Origin: Sipunculus nudus
Taxonomy: Eukaryota; Annelida; Sipuncula; Golfingiida; Sipunculidae
Direction of reading: 5' to 3'
NCBI GenBank assembly: GCA_026874595.1
Contig: CM049317.1
Location: 33,757,901 to 33,821,900 of the forward strand
DNA: 64,000 nt
Of the stretch, positions 1 to 11,089 are shown one piece after another. A program made the position numbers and the translations under genes. Positions within the stretch are counted from its first letter, which is position 1; the number at the start of each line of letters is the position of its first letter. The notes under the pieces are model-generated. The model was not told the DNA's origin and did not search any database. It worked only from the letters and a program-made list of their open reading frames with translations.

Positions 1-302
1 AAGGGGGTGACGTAACCACGGCTTTACCAGTTCGTGTCACTGCAAAAGAAAGTGTAAGATATATACTGCAAAAGTGTATACAGGAATACAGAGGGAGTGT
101 ACCTAGTCTGAATGGTGAAAGCGGGATGAAACTAGATTACAATAATAGAACAAGACTGTGAGGTCCAGAAAACACACGCCGACAACTCCGGTTTAAGACT
201 TATGTCAGTCATTTGCCATCAAAACTATATCGATTAATGATACGGACATATCTGAATAAGGGCATGATACAGACACACATGATGATATAAACGGAACTGA
301 GT
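1..302. other. intergenic, nothing recognised
   Basis: No exon, RNA or clear repeat was seen in this leftmost stretch. It leads directly into the minisatellite that follows. Confidence 0.5.
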
Positions 303-476
303 CGGGGAATGTTACAGACAGAATTGTATCACGGAATGATACAGACAGAATTGTATCACGGAATGATACAGACCGAATTGTATCACGGAATGATACAGAC
401 AGAATTGTATCACGGAATGATACAGACAGAATTGTATCACGGAATGATACAGACAGAATTGTATCACTGATTGGGA
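303..476. repeat. 27-bp minisatellite, about six copies
   Basis: A 27-bp unit (GGAATGATACAGACAGAATT plus GTATCAC) is repeated about six times with few changes. The outer copies are degenerate. Each unit contains GATAC and, a few bases later, GTATC, so each copy could form a small hairpin. Because 27 is divisible by three, the minus strand reads open as a 9-residue repeat (DTILSVSFR). I take this to be a by-product of the period and not a gene. Confidence 0.9.
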
Positions 477-486
477 CTGATATCAC

Positions 487-1344
487 AGAAACCGTGAGGC
501 CAGGGATAAATCTGTATCCACAGTAAGTTTTATAATTGCAGTGAATCTTATAAGTTTCTCGGCCAGACCATCATAAATTGAACCCTTGGTTCCCCGGGAA
601 AATGGTTCCACAGTTGAGATCTATTTACTACAAAAATTGTCCTGCCTGTTTGTCCCAGATAACCAACAGAAAAGGGCCAGTTTTACTATTAGCGTCAGTC
701 AGATGCCCCGATTTACAGGATGCACACCAATTTTCCCCTTCCACTTATCACTTAAACATATATATTGGTTTCGTATTACCACCAGACGTCCTTACCTTAC
801 GGGGCAGTTCGCTGCCTCACGGGTCTGGACACACAATTGCAGCAAGACAAATGCGTGCGTGAAGAAACTGCTGAAGTATTTAGTTCATGTGTAAAATAGG
901 ACACAGATGGTTACAACATGGCTGGTTGTCTAGGTTACGGCTGAAAGATACGTTGCGATATGTCACCCGTTGCGGGCAACTGTATCCAACACACGAAAAT
1001 CCGTCATTGGAGTCGTTATAGCCTACATTCAATTAGTATACCTTTATCTTTTGAAGATTAACACAGAGATCAGCATTTCATAAAGTACCGTCACCTAACT
1101 GGCGCTATTCTCCATCTATCGGCAAAATACAGGTCTATTTTAAAGGCACTAACTTATAGATGTACTTTTTTACCAGGCGGGAGCTCCTTATTTGAAACAG
1201 ATTGACACTGAAAGACTTGTATATGACGAAGCCATCGATTCGATATAGAGTCTAGTTCCTGTGTATCATAAAACTGGGTCTCTGTAAACCCTTTCTGTTT
1301 CTTCTGTCCCTTTGGCAGGATCAATATTTATGTAAATATTAATA

Positions 1345-1347
<3 letters not shown>
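487..1347. other. intergenic, no gene seen
   Basis: Two overlapping short plus-strand reading frames occur near 578-894. They have no recognisable motif, and no splice or repeat context supports them. I see nothing else here. Confidence 0.45.

Positions 1348-1398
<51 letters not shown>
1348..1398. repeat. (AT)n microsatellite
   Basis: An uninterrupted AT dinucleotide run of about 50 bases follows an AT-rich lead-in. Confidence 0.95.
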
Positions 1399-1403
<5 letters not shown>

Positions 1404-1435
1404 ATACATATAAAACCCAAATCTTAAAAATTGAA

Positions 1436-1505
1436 ACCAAACTAGGGGTAGAGCACAGGACTCAAAGCTATGAGAACGTGGGTTCAAATCTCAGTCTAGG
1501 GGCGG
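1436..1505 (+). repeat. tRNA-like sequence, probably SINE head or tRNA pseudogene
   Basis: GGGGTAGAGCACAGGACTC resembles the A box/D-arm of a tRNA, and GGTTCAAATCTC resembles the B box/T-arm. The spacing between them suits an internal RNA polymerase III promoter. The outermost bases CTAG pair weakly, and I could not fold a convincing full acceptor stem. A tRNA-derived SINE remnant is therefore more likely than a working tRNA gene. No CCA-independent acceptor or identifiable anticodon can be assigned safely. Confidence 0.45.
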
Positions 1506-2199
1506 TGATGTTTTTTCACGATAGAACCCTAACCACCGTTAGCGCTCTGTTGGCTTACTGGGACTGCCGTGCCCCACAGCCGTGTGTAACTAATCAATGC
1601 CTTTGGGAGTTACTCGGTGTTATGACACAACAATGGGTCTGAATAAACACAGGACCCGTAGGTGTGGTAGACAAAAATATGATAGGAAACAAGTGCTACC
1701 GCCTTGTCGCGAAGTCACAAACCGAAAAAGAACTCTGCAAATATACATACTTATTTGTAAAATTAGTTGAGTCAGCATTGAAAAATAAGAGACGGTTACC
1801 TCCATAAAAATGATACTAAATACGCCACTGCCGTCTATACTGCCGCCCTCCATCCTGTATAGCTACCAAGAGATTATCATTTTAATCCCAAGGATCTAAG
1901 GCCAGCTATTCACCTTATTTTTTTCGTGAAAAAAAAAATATAAATTTATTACTGTATGACCCACTCCGCGAAAATATTAATAACTGCAGGTAATTCCTGT
2001 TCTCGGCCACAATAGCCTTCCCTCATCGCTTTAAAAAGGTAGCTTTAGACTGTAATTGGCATCGCAACATCGTGTAAAATTTTATACGGGCTCTACTTGG
2101 GCCGATATAGACTAAATCGCTGACAAGAGAGCGTGTATGAAACGAACTAAAAGGCAGAGACATTTTTCCCAATAGTTTAATTCATAAGATTGGCAGCGT
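1506..2199. other. intergenic, no gene seen
   Basis: No exon or repeat was recognised. It lies just downstream (minus strand) of the extra terminal exon at 2200-2353 and may contain its 3' untranslated region if that exon is used. Confidence 0.4.
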
Positions 2200-2353
2200 T
2201 TACGGATACATGCAGATACGGAGATCTCCAGGCAGGGCGTCATTGAAGTTAGTGTATGTAAATGTCAAGGCCTCGTAGAGGTTAGTGTCACGTGATGCGA
2301 GCCAGGACCGAGCCTCGGTTTCACTCTGACAAAAACCTACAGGTCTTCCGCAG
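2200..2353 (-). CDS. second copy of the terminal exon of the metallopeptidase gene
   Basis: The minus strand reads TTCTTCCAG acceptor, one base completing a split codon, then 50 residues ending in TAA. The peptide opens CGRPVGFCQSETEARSWLA and ends with YTNFNDALPGDLRICMYP. Length (154 bp), phase and most residues match the exon at 4898-5051. It is therefore a diverged paralogous last exon 2.5 kb further downstream in the same orientation. The reading frame is intact with no stop. It could be an alternative 3' exon of the same gene or the tail of a second gene copy whose other exons are lost. No copies of the other five exons were found between 2353 and 4898, which favours exon-level duplication or partial gene loss. 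Confidence 0.75.
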
Positions 2354-2955
2354 CTGGAAGAAAATGTAGATATAACAGTAGTCTCATGATTACGTGTTAA
2401 AAGAAAGACATTCAGATTTATTTGTGAAAACTTAAAGTAAGTCATTCACCTGCCTTTCTATAGAAATATTGTCATTTCTGGCTTATTGTGTGTACATATT
2501 TATGCACTTTAGGTAATATCTGAAAAGAAAAGTTCATATAACGCCTCTGTAACGGATGTATTAGTTACTTTGTCCATAAGCTGTTAGTAAACACAGCCAT
2601 GTTGACAAACGGTACAAAAATATACCCAAAGGAAGTTGGTTGCATGTTTGTAGAAGCTGAGATGTTACTGGTTGTTTAAGCATCCTCAAACTCTGGTTCG
2701 CCTGACTTGCCTCAAGATGGTCTTCTTGAAAATATTTAGATTTTTTGGCGAGGAGAGGGGGGTGGGGGGTGGCTATGAGGCCATCTTCGTCAAATTCAGG
2801 ACTGGTCTACACCACACAGGATTTGTCTGGTAATGTCAAGGGTACTACTCTGCCAATGGTCATGGGCACTTACAATTAAGGGTTCGCGCAGGAATTTTAA
2901 CCACTCATTACGTTAACAGCCAATGTAAACTATGTATCAATAACATTCATTCCAA

Positions 2956-2960
2956 ATATA

Positions 2961-3015
<55 letters not shown>
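2956..3015. repeat. (AT)n microsatellite
   Basis: A long AT dinucleotide run with one TTT interruption near its left edge. Confidence 0.95.
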
Positions 3016-3019
<4 letters not shown>

Positions 3020-4702
3020 TAAAGTAGGTGGTGCTGAAATTTCTATTACATTTTTTTAATCTTTGGGTCTACATTAGGTGTAATCTCCGTGGTGTGGGAT
3101 AGGTAAATATAAAGAGAGACTTGTGCATACGTTTGCTCGGAAACACCACTTGATACTCCTGCTTCCAGAACTGCTAAAGATGTACATGCAATGTGATAAT
3201 ACAGTGACACTGCATTTCAGCATTATGCAAATTGATCACGTGGCTTACATGTTGAAATTTACATTACCATGTGCTGATATAATACCTTGGTATCGAGAGT
3301 CCCATGTTGATCACAGTACTGACCATGGCAGTGTCCAAAAACTTGGCCAAAATGTTAGGTCAAGCAAGCTTAATTCCATCTTCGATAGCAGGTCCTATTC
3401 TGCTATTCAAATGCCATAACAAATTTTTATCCTACTCTGAAGGTTGGCTCTACACCTGCCAGATCATTTCAATGTAACCTTTAATGTGGAACACACCACT
3501 ACTCACGCTGTAATACACAAGCAGAACAGTGGGGTTATAATGTCCTGGGTGAATTACTAATAATTACATGATGTTTGGTTAAGCCTGATTTTAAATACAC
3601 GGCTTTTTCCGTGCAAGAATGTTATTTATTAATTGGCTACGTGACCGTTAACGTTTCATTACTGAATTCACAGTAATGTCTGAATAATTGCTTATACACC
3701 GCTGTCAAAGCAGACCAGGTCTGATTAAAACCCTTGCATTGCTGCTGCCATCTGGTGGAAAATATCTCAACTATTTTAGTGACGCTTAACATTATTTACA
3801 TTGAACATTCACAAGGGTGGCAATAAAAGGCTGCTTTAATTTGAACAAATTTATTTGAATATGATTGGACAGCGGGACAAAGCGCTTTTGAATATTCTCT
3901 CAACCGCACACAATGTAATACCAATCATTTGGTTAGAATACTTTTTTTGTCCGATGACCTGCAAAAAAGTCTCGATAAATATTTCTCGATAAAATTTGAA
4001 ATTATATCTTAAAAAAAGACAAACAGATAGAAAAAGAATAAATCTATGGTTGTCTGTGCCGCTCATGAAATCAGTGTTCATGGAAGTGTCTGGCATGAAC
4101 ATAATAATGAGCAACCATCCCCCCCCCCCCCCCACCCCTAAAAAAAGAAAGAAAAGAAAGGAACGCTCAGAAAGGCGTGTGCACGTCAGTGAAACTAAAT
4201 ATAGACATGTTATGAAAAACGTTTGTGCTGTTCCAGCAGATGGCGTTGTCATCGACCTCCGACCGGAATAGCTGCAAGCAGCTGTTAATTTCAGTTCAAA
4301 TGTTTTTACTCTACGCATGATTTGGTCATTCGCGGGTTAAATTGGAGCTTTTGACGAATATTTAATTAAAGGTACAAAATGCATTATTCTTTCAGAAGAG
4401 AGGTAAAAATACGATTTACAAAACAGTCAAATTTGCTGCTCAAGCGAAAAAAAAATTACTAACACACGATTTTATAAGGGTTTCAGATATGATTGATGAC
4501 GTGTTAGGTATCACAAGCAGTGCTAAAGGAAAGCTGTAAGAGTTATGCTTCCTGTTAGCTGGCAGGGGGGAAAGAGATAAAAAAAGGGTTGAATAAGGAG
4601 AGAAAAATATAGAGATTAAAATAAGGTGTTCATTTAGGAAAGCAGAGGCGGGGCTCGAAGGGCCCGGGGCAGACGCCCTAGGTGGACACTTTTTGACAGC
4701 TG

Positions 4703-4705
<3 letters not shown>

Positions 4706-4748
<43 letters not shown>
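4706..4748. repeat. (AT)n microsatellite
   Basis: An AT dinucleotide run of about 43 bases between GC-rich flanks that include GGGCCCGGGGC on the left and GGATCCC on the right. Confidence 0.9.
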
Positions 4749-4751
<3 letters not shown>

Positions 4752-4882
4752 TGGGATCCCATCAGCCTTGTTGGGCCCTGTGAAATATAGGGTGGCGCCG
4801 CACCATTGTTTACAGATATTTGATTGAAATCTGTGTTTGTAACTGGAAAGCAGAATGAAGACATTTAGCATTCGTATTGTGT

Positions 4883-4888
4883 TTTATT
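4883..4888 (-). promoter_or_regulatory. candidate polyadenylation signal AATAAA
   Basis: AATAAA on the minus strand begins only about ten bases after the stop codon of the metallopeptidase terminal exon. This would give an unusually short 3' untranslated region. AATAAA is common by chance in such AT-rich DNA, so the call rests on position alone. Confidence 0.35.
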
Positions 4889-4897
4889 CCGAAGCAT

Positions 4898-5051
4898 CTA
4901 CGGATACATGCAGATCCGGAGATTACCAGGCAGGTCGTCGTTGAAGTTTGTGTAAGTAAACATTAAAGCTTCGTAAAGGTCAGGGTCACTGAATGCCAGC
5001 CAGACCCGAGCCTCGGTTTCAGTTTGACAAAAACCGGAAGACCGTCCACAG
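4898..5051 (-). CDS. putative zinc metallopeptidase, terminal exon
   Basis: The exon begins after TTCTTGCAG with one base that completes an AGC codon from the previous exon. It codes 50 residues starting CGRSSGFCQTETEARVW and ending LPGNLRICMYP, then TAG. It has three Cys (CGR, FCQ and ICM). The phase joins exactly to the exon at 5744-5892. The diverged copy at 2200-2353 keeps the same length and Cys positions, which supports it as real coding sequence. This tail lies C-terminal to the zinc site. Its own role is not known to me, and disulfide bonding in a secreted protein would suit the Cys pattern. Confidence 0.8.
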
Positions 5052-5743
5052 CTGCAAGAATAAGTTAATTATATCAATGGTTTAATGAATCGGCGATCCT
5101 GGAAGAATGCAGTAAACAGCTCAAAACTCAATGGCGAAATTTAATATTATGTTGCATGGATAATTTTATTCAATTTAATCTTGCGTGTGATGCTTTGGTG
5201 TACGCTAAGGTTACAATCTACTCTGAAACCACCATCTGACTCTGGTTTTGGAGGATCCCAAATAATGGTCTAAAAGACAAGCTTTAGTGTAAGCCAGACC
5301 CCTCGCGATTTCGTGGAACTGACAAAACATCAAAGCAAGACACCATCTAGCCAATTGTCTGTATGTATGTTTGTGTGACCTATATCTGAGGAAAATGAAG
5401 CCTAAACTGCCATTCCATGCGCCAGAGAGATTAAATGATAGAAAAAATTAGTTTTCAGACACATATTACAGACATTAATACACGGAAACGATTTTTGTTC
5501 GATAAAAGTCATATGATCAGGGAACAACATGGTTATAACATCAATGTTTTTAACACAGGTAAATGTGCATCATAACAAAACGAAATTTTCGAAATTTATG
5601 ATTCTATTTCCTTGAAGAAATGTCCAAGCTCAAAATCAGTCAGTTACTACAGAAAATTAAAATAAAAGATTTTGATGCGGGATATTAACATTGAGTTGCC
5701 TGAGAAGCCAGCGGTTTTTGGCATGAATGCATTTAGACAATAC
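5052..5743 (-). other. intron of the metallopeptidase gene
   Basis: Bounded by GTATTG (donor, minus strand) and TTCTTGCAG (acceptor). No repeat or gene was recognised inside. Confidence 0.6.
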
Positions 5744-5892
5744 CTGTTCATGCCGCCCGAGCTCGAGCTGTGGTGATTGACGTTGAAAAAAACTCCTGAG
5801 GCTTCAGCGAAATACTCCAGATGGTTAACCATGGCGTAGGAGTTAACGTCCCAGGTCCCAGCCTGACGGGCGTTATTCCAGGCCTGGTATAT
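5744..5892 (-). CDS. putative zinc metallopeptidase, exon with third zinc-ligand region
   Basis: This 149-bp exon (49 codons plus two bases) follows a TTACACAG acceptor and ends at AACAG before GTATTG. It reads IYQAWNNARQAGTWDVNSYA, then MVNHLEYFAEASGVFF and NVNHHSSSSGGMN. The EYFAE motif lies downstream of the HEFAHTIH of the previous exon. In gluzincin-type peptidases such an E in an (E/Y)FAE context supplies the third zinc ligand. The distance from the HExxH motif to EYFAE is about 45 residues in the joined model, which is plausible for that class. The assignment of the Glu as ligand is inferred from family knowledge. Confidence 0.8.
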
Positions 5893-6237
5893 CTGTGTAA
5901 TATATGATAAAGCTGGTGTTTTTATAGTCTTATATCACCGACGATGTCAGTCACGTCAGACTTTACACTTTGCCTTCTTGGTATTTCGGTGACGTTCATT
6001 TTCTCGGCCCCATGGACAGCATACAAATCAAGCATCCCTAATTTGCCTGCCGTTTAACTTCCGTTTACTCATTGGTGGAAAGTTCGCACCCTTGTGGTAA
6101 AAATTTGGTAAAGAAGTCTTAGCGTGCATGGAAATCGAAAAGAACGTAACGCGAACCATAGCCCTGCAGCTACAATTCCAGCGCTCTAACCATTATCGTA
6201 CTACGCTCTCTGTGTCTCTGTCTGTCCGTCCGTCCAG

Positions 6238-6271
<34 letters not shown>

Positions 6272-6274
6272 GTC

Positions 6275-6329
<55 letters not shown>

Positions 6330-7083
6330 CATTATGTAAAGCTATTATGAACATGTATATGCAATTGTTTTCTTATGTATTAGTGATAATAGTCTACACG
6401 TAGAAATATGATGATGTTACGAACGTACGGAACGAAACAAAAAAAATACATTTTTTTATAAACTAGAGCCGTGTTCCACTACAAACATGTCTAATACCGT
6501 TTCATCAAACTGAATTATATAAACACTGCACCGGCAAAACGGCTTATTCATTACAATATTCGATAAAGTGTTTCAATCCACATTTTTCTGCAGGTACAGA
6601 GCATACGTGTAAATTATTATAACTATTATGTATGCATTGCGGAAAGGATATTCGACACGTACACATGTAACGCCTGTTCACACTGCATTGGTGAGAATAC
6701 CGGATTAATGAATTTGGTATTGAAACTCCCCCCGGTGTGGTTTCACCTATGAGTATCGAAACGCGAATTAATACGGGTGTACTGTGAACCGAACGTTGTC
6801 TTAAAGGCAGAAAAACGGTATTTGATACTGTATCATTCACTGAATGTAGGGGTCACACAGCTTTTGCCAATTTGTACTGGGTGTAAAATTTCCACACACA
6901 AAGTGCTAGATATTTAACCTGCAATGAAACTTCTTAAATAGCCTGATAGACCAGAAATTCTTTTATAGATATATTTATTCTTTACTAGATAGAAAAATCC
7001 CGCTAACACGACCGCATATATCTAAATATGTAAATACACGCTGCCTCACTCTTGTTATTACGGATTGTATATGTGCGATTTAC
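5893..7083 (-). other. intron of the metallopeptidase gene
   Basis: Contains the CT/GT-rich and AT microsatellite block. Otherwise nothing was recognised. The donor on the minus strand is GTAAAT and the acceptor is TTACACAG. Confidence 0.55.
6208..6326. repeat. compound microsatellite: CTGT/CCGT, CT and AT tracts
   Basis: A pyrimidine-rich tract of CTGT and CCGT units passes into (TC)n and then a long (AT)n run. Confidence 0.9.
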
Positions 7084-7301
7084 CAGCTCCCAATACGGTG
7101 ATGTACTGGGCAGGGCATACTGATGGATGGTATGGGCGAATTCGTGGACCAAAATGCTAGTGCTTCCCCGGTAGGGGTCGTTGGTTGTACACATGAAGTT
7201 ATCATCTAGACATGTAGCCCGCTGTCCTCCTAGACCTGCTAGGGAATCGTATTTACGTCCGTCGCTGGTACATGTATCACTGCACGCACCTGCACACGTA
7301 C
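7084..7301 (-). CDS. putative zinc metallopeptidase, catalytic exon (HEFAHTIH)
   Basis: This 218-bp exon follows a TTTATTATCCATAG acceptor. It starts with two bases completing a Gly codon and ends in phase 0 before GTAAAT. Reading in order: TCAGACSDTC (clustered Cys), DGRKYDSLAGLGGQRAT, CLDDNFMCTTNDPYRG, then STSILVHEFAHTIHQYALP and STSPYWEL. HEFAHTIH fits the HExxH zinc-binding consensus (two His ligands, catalytic Glu). With EYFAE in the next exon this gives a complete gluzincin-like active site. The Cys content suggests a secreted or extracellular protein, but the signal-peptide exon was not found. I recognise the motif combination as one seen in LF-related and invertebrate uncharacterised metallopeptidases, and cannot name a specific enzyme or substrate. 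Confidence 0.85.
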
Positions 7302-7825
7302 CTATGGATAATAAAGAAAAGGTCACATGATTTTGTTGCTGTCAGCTTGAGGTATACTATCACCTTCCGTTGACGGGGTATTTGAAACAGCAATATTATA
7401 ACTGGCGGACTTTGAGTGAGACGTTTGTGTTTCAGAGGATTTAGGATAACAATCCTCGGTTCTTAGCGATTATTTTCTCAGAGAACGAATTAATCATTGA
7501 AGCCCTGTTTAATTTCCCAAGATTGTCATTAAGGCTCATTTGAGTTAACGTAACATTGTAATGGGTTAATATAAACTAGCATAACACGTGCACGGCATCC
7601 AGTATTTTTCGCACCCTAGATTAATGTAAAAATAAACAACTATTAAGGGTCAAACTTCGAGGGGCATTCTCTGTAAATGAATACCTGAAACTTTGCCGTA
7701 TTACACCCTAACATAAACAAACGAGTATTTAACATAAGGCTAGCGTGTTCTACGTTGTGGGTCTATGCGAGTATGTGTGATTGTTATAGAACATATTGAC
7801 GAAGTTGATTAATATAAACAGTGAC
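7302..7825 (-). other. intron of the metallopeptidase gene
   Basis: The donor (minus strand) is AAG followed by GTCACT, which is weak. The acceptor is strong. No repeat or gene was recognised. Confidence 0.55.
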
Positions 7826-7979
7826 CTTGACACTCTGGCCGGTCCCTTAGGTGGGCGTACTCAGGAAAGATGGTGGTGCCCTCTGCCGTCGTGAACAGAC
7901 CCACTCTTCCGTTCCTGGCCAGAGCGATGAAGGTGGCTGGGGGCATGTTACGCACCATAAGGCTTACGATGTTGGCTCC
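7826..7979 (-). CDS. putative zinc metallopeptidase, exon upstream of catalytic exon
   Basis: This 154-bp exon (51 codons plus one base) follows a CACTAAAG acceptor. It codes GANIVSLMVRNMPPATFIAL, ARNGRVGLFTTAEGTT and IFPEYAHLRDRPECQ. The trailing base joins with the next exon to give Gly, so PECQ-G-TCAGACSDTC is continuous. It contains no stop and has a strong amphipathic character. The donor GTCACT is not close to consensus. This is the weakest splice site in the model, but the phases on both sides agree. Confidence 0.75.
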
Positions 7980-10505
7980 CTTTAGTGTTTGAAAAATAAA
8001 TGTGGGTTACATTTGATATATTGTACGGGATATTACCGATAATTTGAGAGGACACCAAATAAACGATTGTTCTAGTTCATTTGGTGCCAGTGCCATAGTC
8101 ACGGTGACCATCACTGATAATTAACTCTTGACAACCTGTGGGGAATTTATCTCATTACTCTCATCACCGTGGGTTACTTACCATATTTTATTATTACAGT
8201 TGAATTGGAAGACCTATTTTTATTACCCTCCATGCACTGCTAACTACTATCTGTATACAAAAGTAGTTTTAAAAATGGAATTGTTTTTTTTTTATTTTGT
8301 TTACCTTGCGGCAGTCAGGCGTCATTTGTTTATGTAAAAAATACAAACGAAAAATAACAAAATACAAATATAAGTAAATATGGCTTCTTTGTAAATGGAA
8401 CCATTTATTTAAATTCCATCAAGTTTAAAATTCAAATGTTAATAATACGGATTCTATTTATTATTGCTCAACAGTGTCACGTAAACGGTGCTTATTTAAA
8501 AAAGGAGTGAAAGGATAGGAAAACAAAAGTAGATTTGACATACTGATAAACTGACAGATAATTATTATCTAGGTAAAATTGTGCTTCATTTACAACACAA
8601 GTGAACTTTCATTTCTAACATTTATATCCAAGAAAATCTGCACGATTATTAGGTCTGACTTAAGTGAATTATTATACCAAGGCCACGGAAGACTGTACAC
8701 AGGTCTACTATATCACTTGCGCTCGATTGCTATTGGCAATAATTTTGATTTAATATTTCCTACTTAATTCATGACAATTGTTACAACTCTTGCGTTTACA
8801 TAGGACTTTTAACACGATATACTCCGTCATAAATGTAGGATAGGCATGGAAGTCGGTCCATTGCTAAGTCTGGCAGCCATGGCACAACGTTGCTCCAGAC
8901 AATCAATCTCCCCCAGATAAAATAAAACAACACAGCAGTGTAATTTTTAAACCATCAAATGGCCGAAAGGTCTGTTGGAGTTTGTAACGATTGTCTTTAC
9001 TAAGCCAAATCATATACTGCTAGTCTATTTATTAAACGTGATGGCCAAAGAGCTATACAGTCGCGGCAGGTACTATCAACAGATTTCCTCTTATGTCGAT
9101 TAAGGTTAAGCCCTTAGCACGTCATAGAGACTTAACCAAGTGCTGTCTTAGACGTAGGGCGCACGCCTGTATCATTCAGGCGCTAGAGAACAAGTGAAGG
9201 GCCATTCCCTGACCCCAGGACAGCTTACTTTACCTCTGGGGTAACATGTTAATGAGTCAGTCCGCTTATGGTTTTGATGGGTGGTAGGTAACCCTTATGT
9301 CTTACAAGGTAATATGCCTCAAATGGAAGTGTGCAAGGGTGTAGGATAATTCCCACAAATAATAGAAAACAACACAGGAATTTAAGTTTAAAATCAACAA
9401 ATGGCCGAAGCGTCTATCCGAAACATATACTGCCAGTCTATTAGATAAACGTGATAAACAGGGAAGCTAGAACAATCGCAGCGTCCACTGAACTTCAACT
9501 TATGTCGATTAACGCTTAGCCCCTTTACACGTCAAAATGACTTAAACCAAGTGCGACCAGACATGGGCATCCTGCTGTAGGCCGGCCTATTAATGGGCCA
9601 GTCTAAATAAAGACAAGAGGAGTGGTAGGTAGGCTAGTGTCATATCGACCCTCTGGCATTACGACCAGATTACTGGCGCCAGAGTGTCTTTACATCTTAG
9701 TCTGAGGAACGCATTATAAGGCCTTATGAAGATGCAAATATTTTCGTCATTTCTGACAACGCTTCATGGCCTACAGGTACACTGTCAATCAACATAAACC
9801 AGACCAATCGTTAGCATTTTTTTGTGTACTTTCTAATAATAACAAACATGAGCGAGAAACGTTCCGTTTTAACCCAGCACATTGGTAAACCCCTCAGCAT
9901 ATTTGTTGAATTTATGACCGCATGAACACAAGCATGGCTCGCACGGGTTACAGGACGTAGGCAGCTTGCAGGCGATACAGGAAATGACCCGTGTCCATGG
10001 AGACGGTGTTTCAGTTTGGGTTGTGAGCTCACATGTATACTATTGTGTTAATATATCATTCTTAGCATAATATTGAGATAATGGGCCGTTTACCACAATA
10101 TGAATGCAACCTGATGCAAGACCACTGTGATACATTCTTCGATATCACTTGTATCACGACTCGAGTAGGCTTATCAGCCCAGTTATCCGATTGCCTATTA
10201 AGTCGGGTTGTCACGGCTATAGGTAGGCCTGAAGTCTTACAAGGGATCGACTGAACTATGGCTGTCAGAAACGGCAACAAACAAGGCTTGGGTCATCCTG
10301 ATGGAACAAATATATTGTTAATACGTAATAGACTGAGTGTAAATATCGTGTGAAACGCACAACGTCAACGCCAGACTGGTATAGTTACAGCAGATAAACC
10401 CAGAAAATTAGCGAATAAAATTCATTCAAATAGCAAGTTTAGCGCCTGTGACTACCAACACAGAAGAACACAATGCTGGCATGACCATTCCCGCCACCTC
10501 CTTAC
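7980..10505 (-). other. intron of the metallopeptidase gene
   Basis: This 2.5 kb intron contains a diverged direct duplication (8930-9560). No exon was recognised inside. The donor is GTAAGG. Confidence 0.55.
8930..9560. repeat. diverged direct duplication, offset about 415 bp
   Basis: Two stretches share CAACACAG, AAATGGCCGAA, CATATACTGC-AGTCTATT, AAACGTGAT, TTATGTCGATTAA and ACTTAA-CCAAGTGC in the same order. The first starts near 8930 and the second near 9365. They differ at many positions and by small gaps. They may be two copies of a dispersed repeat inserted side by side or a local duplication. Confidence 0.7.
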
Positions 10506-10674
10506 CACCATGTGGGCGGTCTCGCTGATAGTGAGGGTAGCCGCGATCTCCAACCTGTCCACCCCTTGGTCATCATAGATTGCTCCGCCTTGGGCCACCC
10601 ACTTGTATTTGAAAGTAGACTGCGCCTTGGCTTTTTCTTCCAGGAACTTCTTGTAATCCGTTATGGGAGGCAAG
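10506..10674 (-). CDS. putative zinc metallopeptidase gene, N-terminal-side exon
   Basis: This 169-bp exon (one base plus 56 codons) follows an ATGTAAAG acceptor and precedes GTAAGG. It reads LPPITDYKKFLEEKAKAQST, FKYKWVAQGGAIYDDQG, then VDRLEIAATLTISETAHMV. It ends in phase 0, matching the phase-0 start of the exon at 7826-7979. It lies on the same strand with no competing gene between, so I assign it to the same transcript. No domain was recognised in this part. It could be a pro-region or the N-terminal part of the peptidase domain. Confidence 0.65.
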
Positions 10675-10998
10675 CTTTACATATCAAAACATGAAAAACA
10701 TAAAAGGTTTATTCCATCTTGGTGCTGTCTCAATTATATAGATCGATAAAAATATGATGAATTCTATAATTTACCGGCCATCTGTTCATTATTATCATAA
10801 ATATTTAGTATGCACTCGTTTTATTTATCAGAATGGAAATATATACAATGTGTATGATCGACAAATATTTGACCTAAAATACTTGAACAAAGAAATTCGA
10901 TGTTTACTGGCGGAATCAATATGTAATAATGTAAAATCTTAAAATTACGGCTCTCTGACATTATAATAATATAGCAGTTTGATGAGGATAATGTTATA

Positions 10999-11050
10999 GG
11001 TTTTATAATAATAATAATAATAAAAATAATAATTTTTCGTTGTATTATTA

Positions 11051-11082
<32 letters not shown>

Positions 11083-11085
11083 TAC
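10999..11085. repeat. (AAT)n followed by (ATT)n, inverted trinucleotide tracts
   Basis: ATAATAATAATAATAATAA on the left and a long TTATTATTATTATTATT run on the right flank a short GC-containing loop. The two tracts are complementary and could fold into a hairpin. The block ends at the donor site of the exon at 11090-11159. Confidence 0.9.
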
Positions 11086-11089
11086 TTAC

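Larger units (their letters stand above)
2354..4897. other. spacer between the two terminal-exon copies
   Basis: No further exon was recognised. The stretch contains two (AT)n runs, a poly-C run near 4118-4132 and AT-rich low-complexity sequence. Reading frames here (for example minus strand 3851-4318 and 4440-4871) run through the simple repeats and have no recognisable motif. Confidence 0.5.

Noticed and set aside
4440-4871. 143-codon minus-strand frame
   Set aside because: It runs through an (AT)n tract and has no recognisable motif. It overlaps the immediate 3' side of the real terminal exon.
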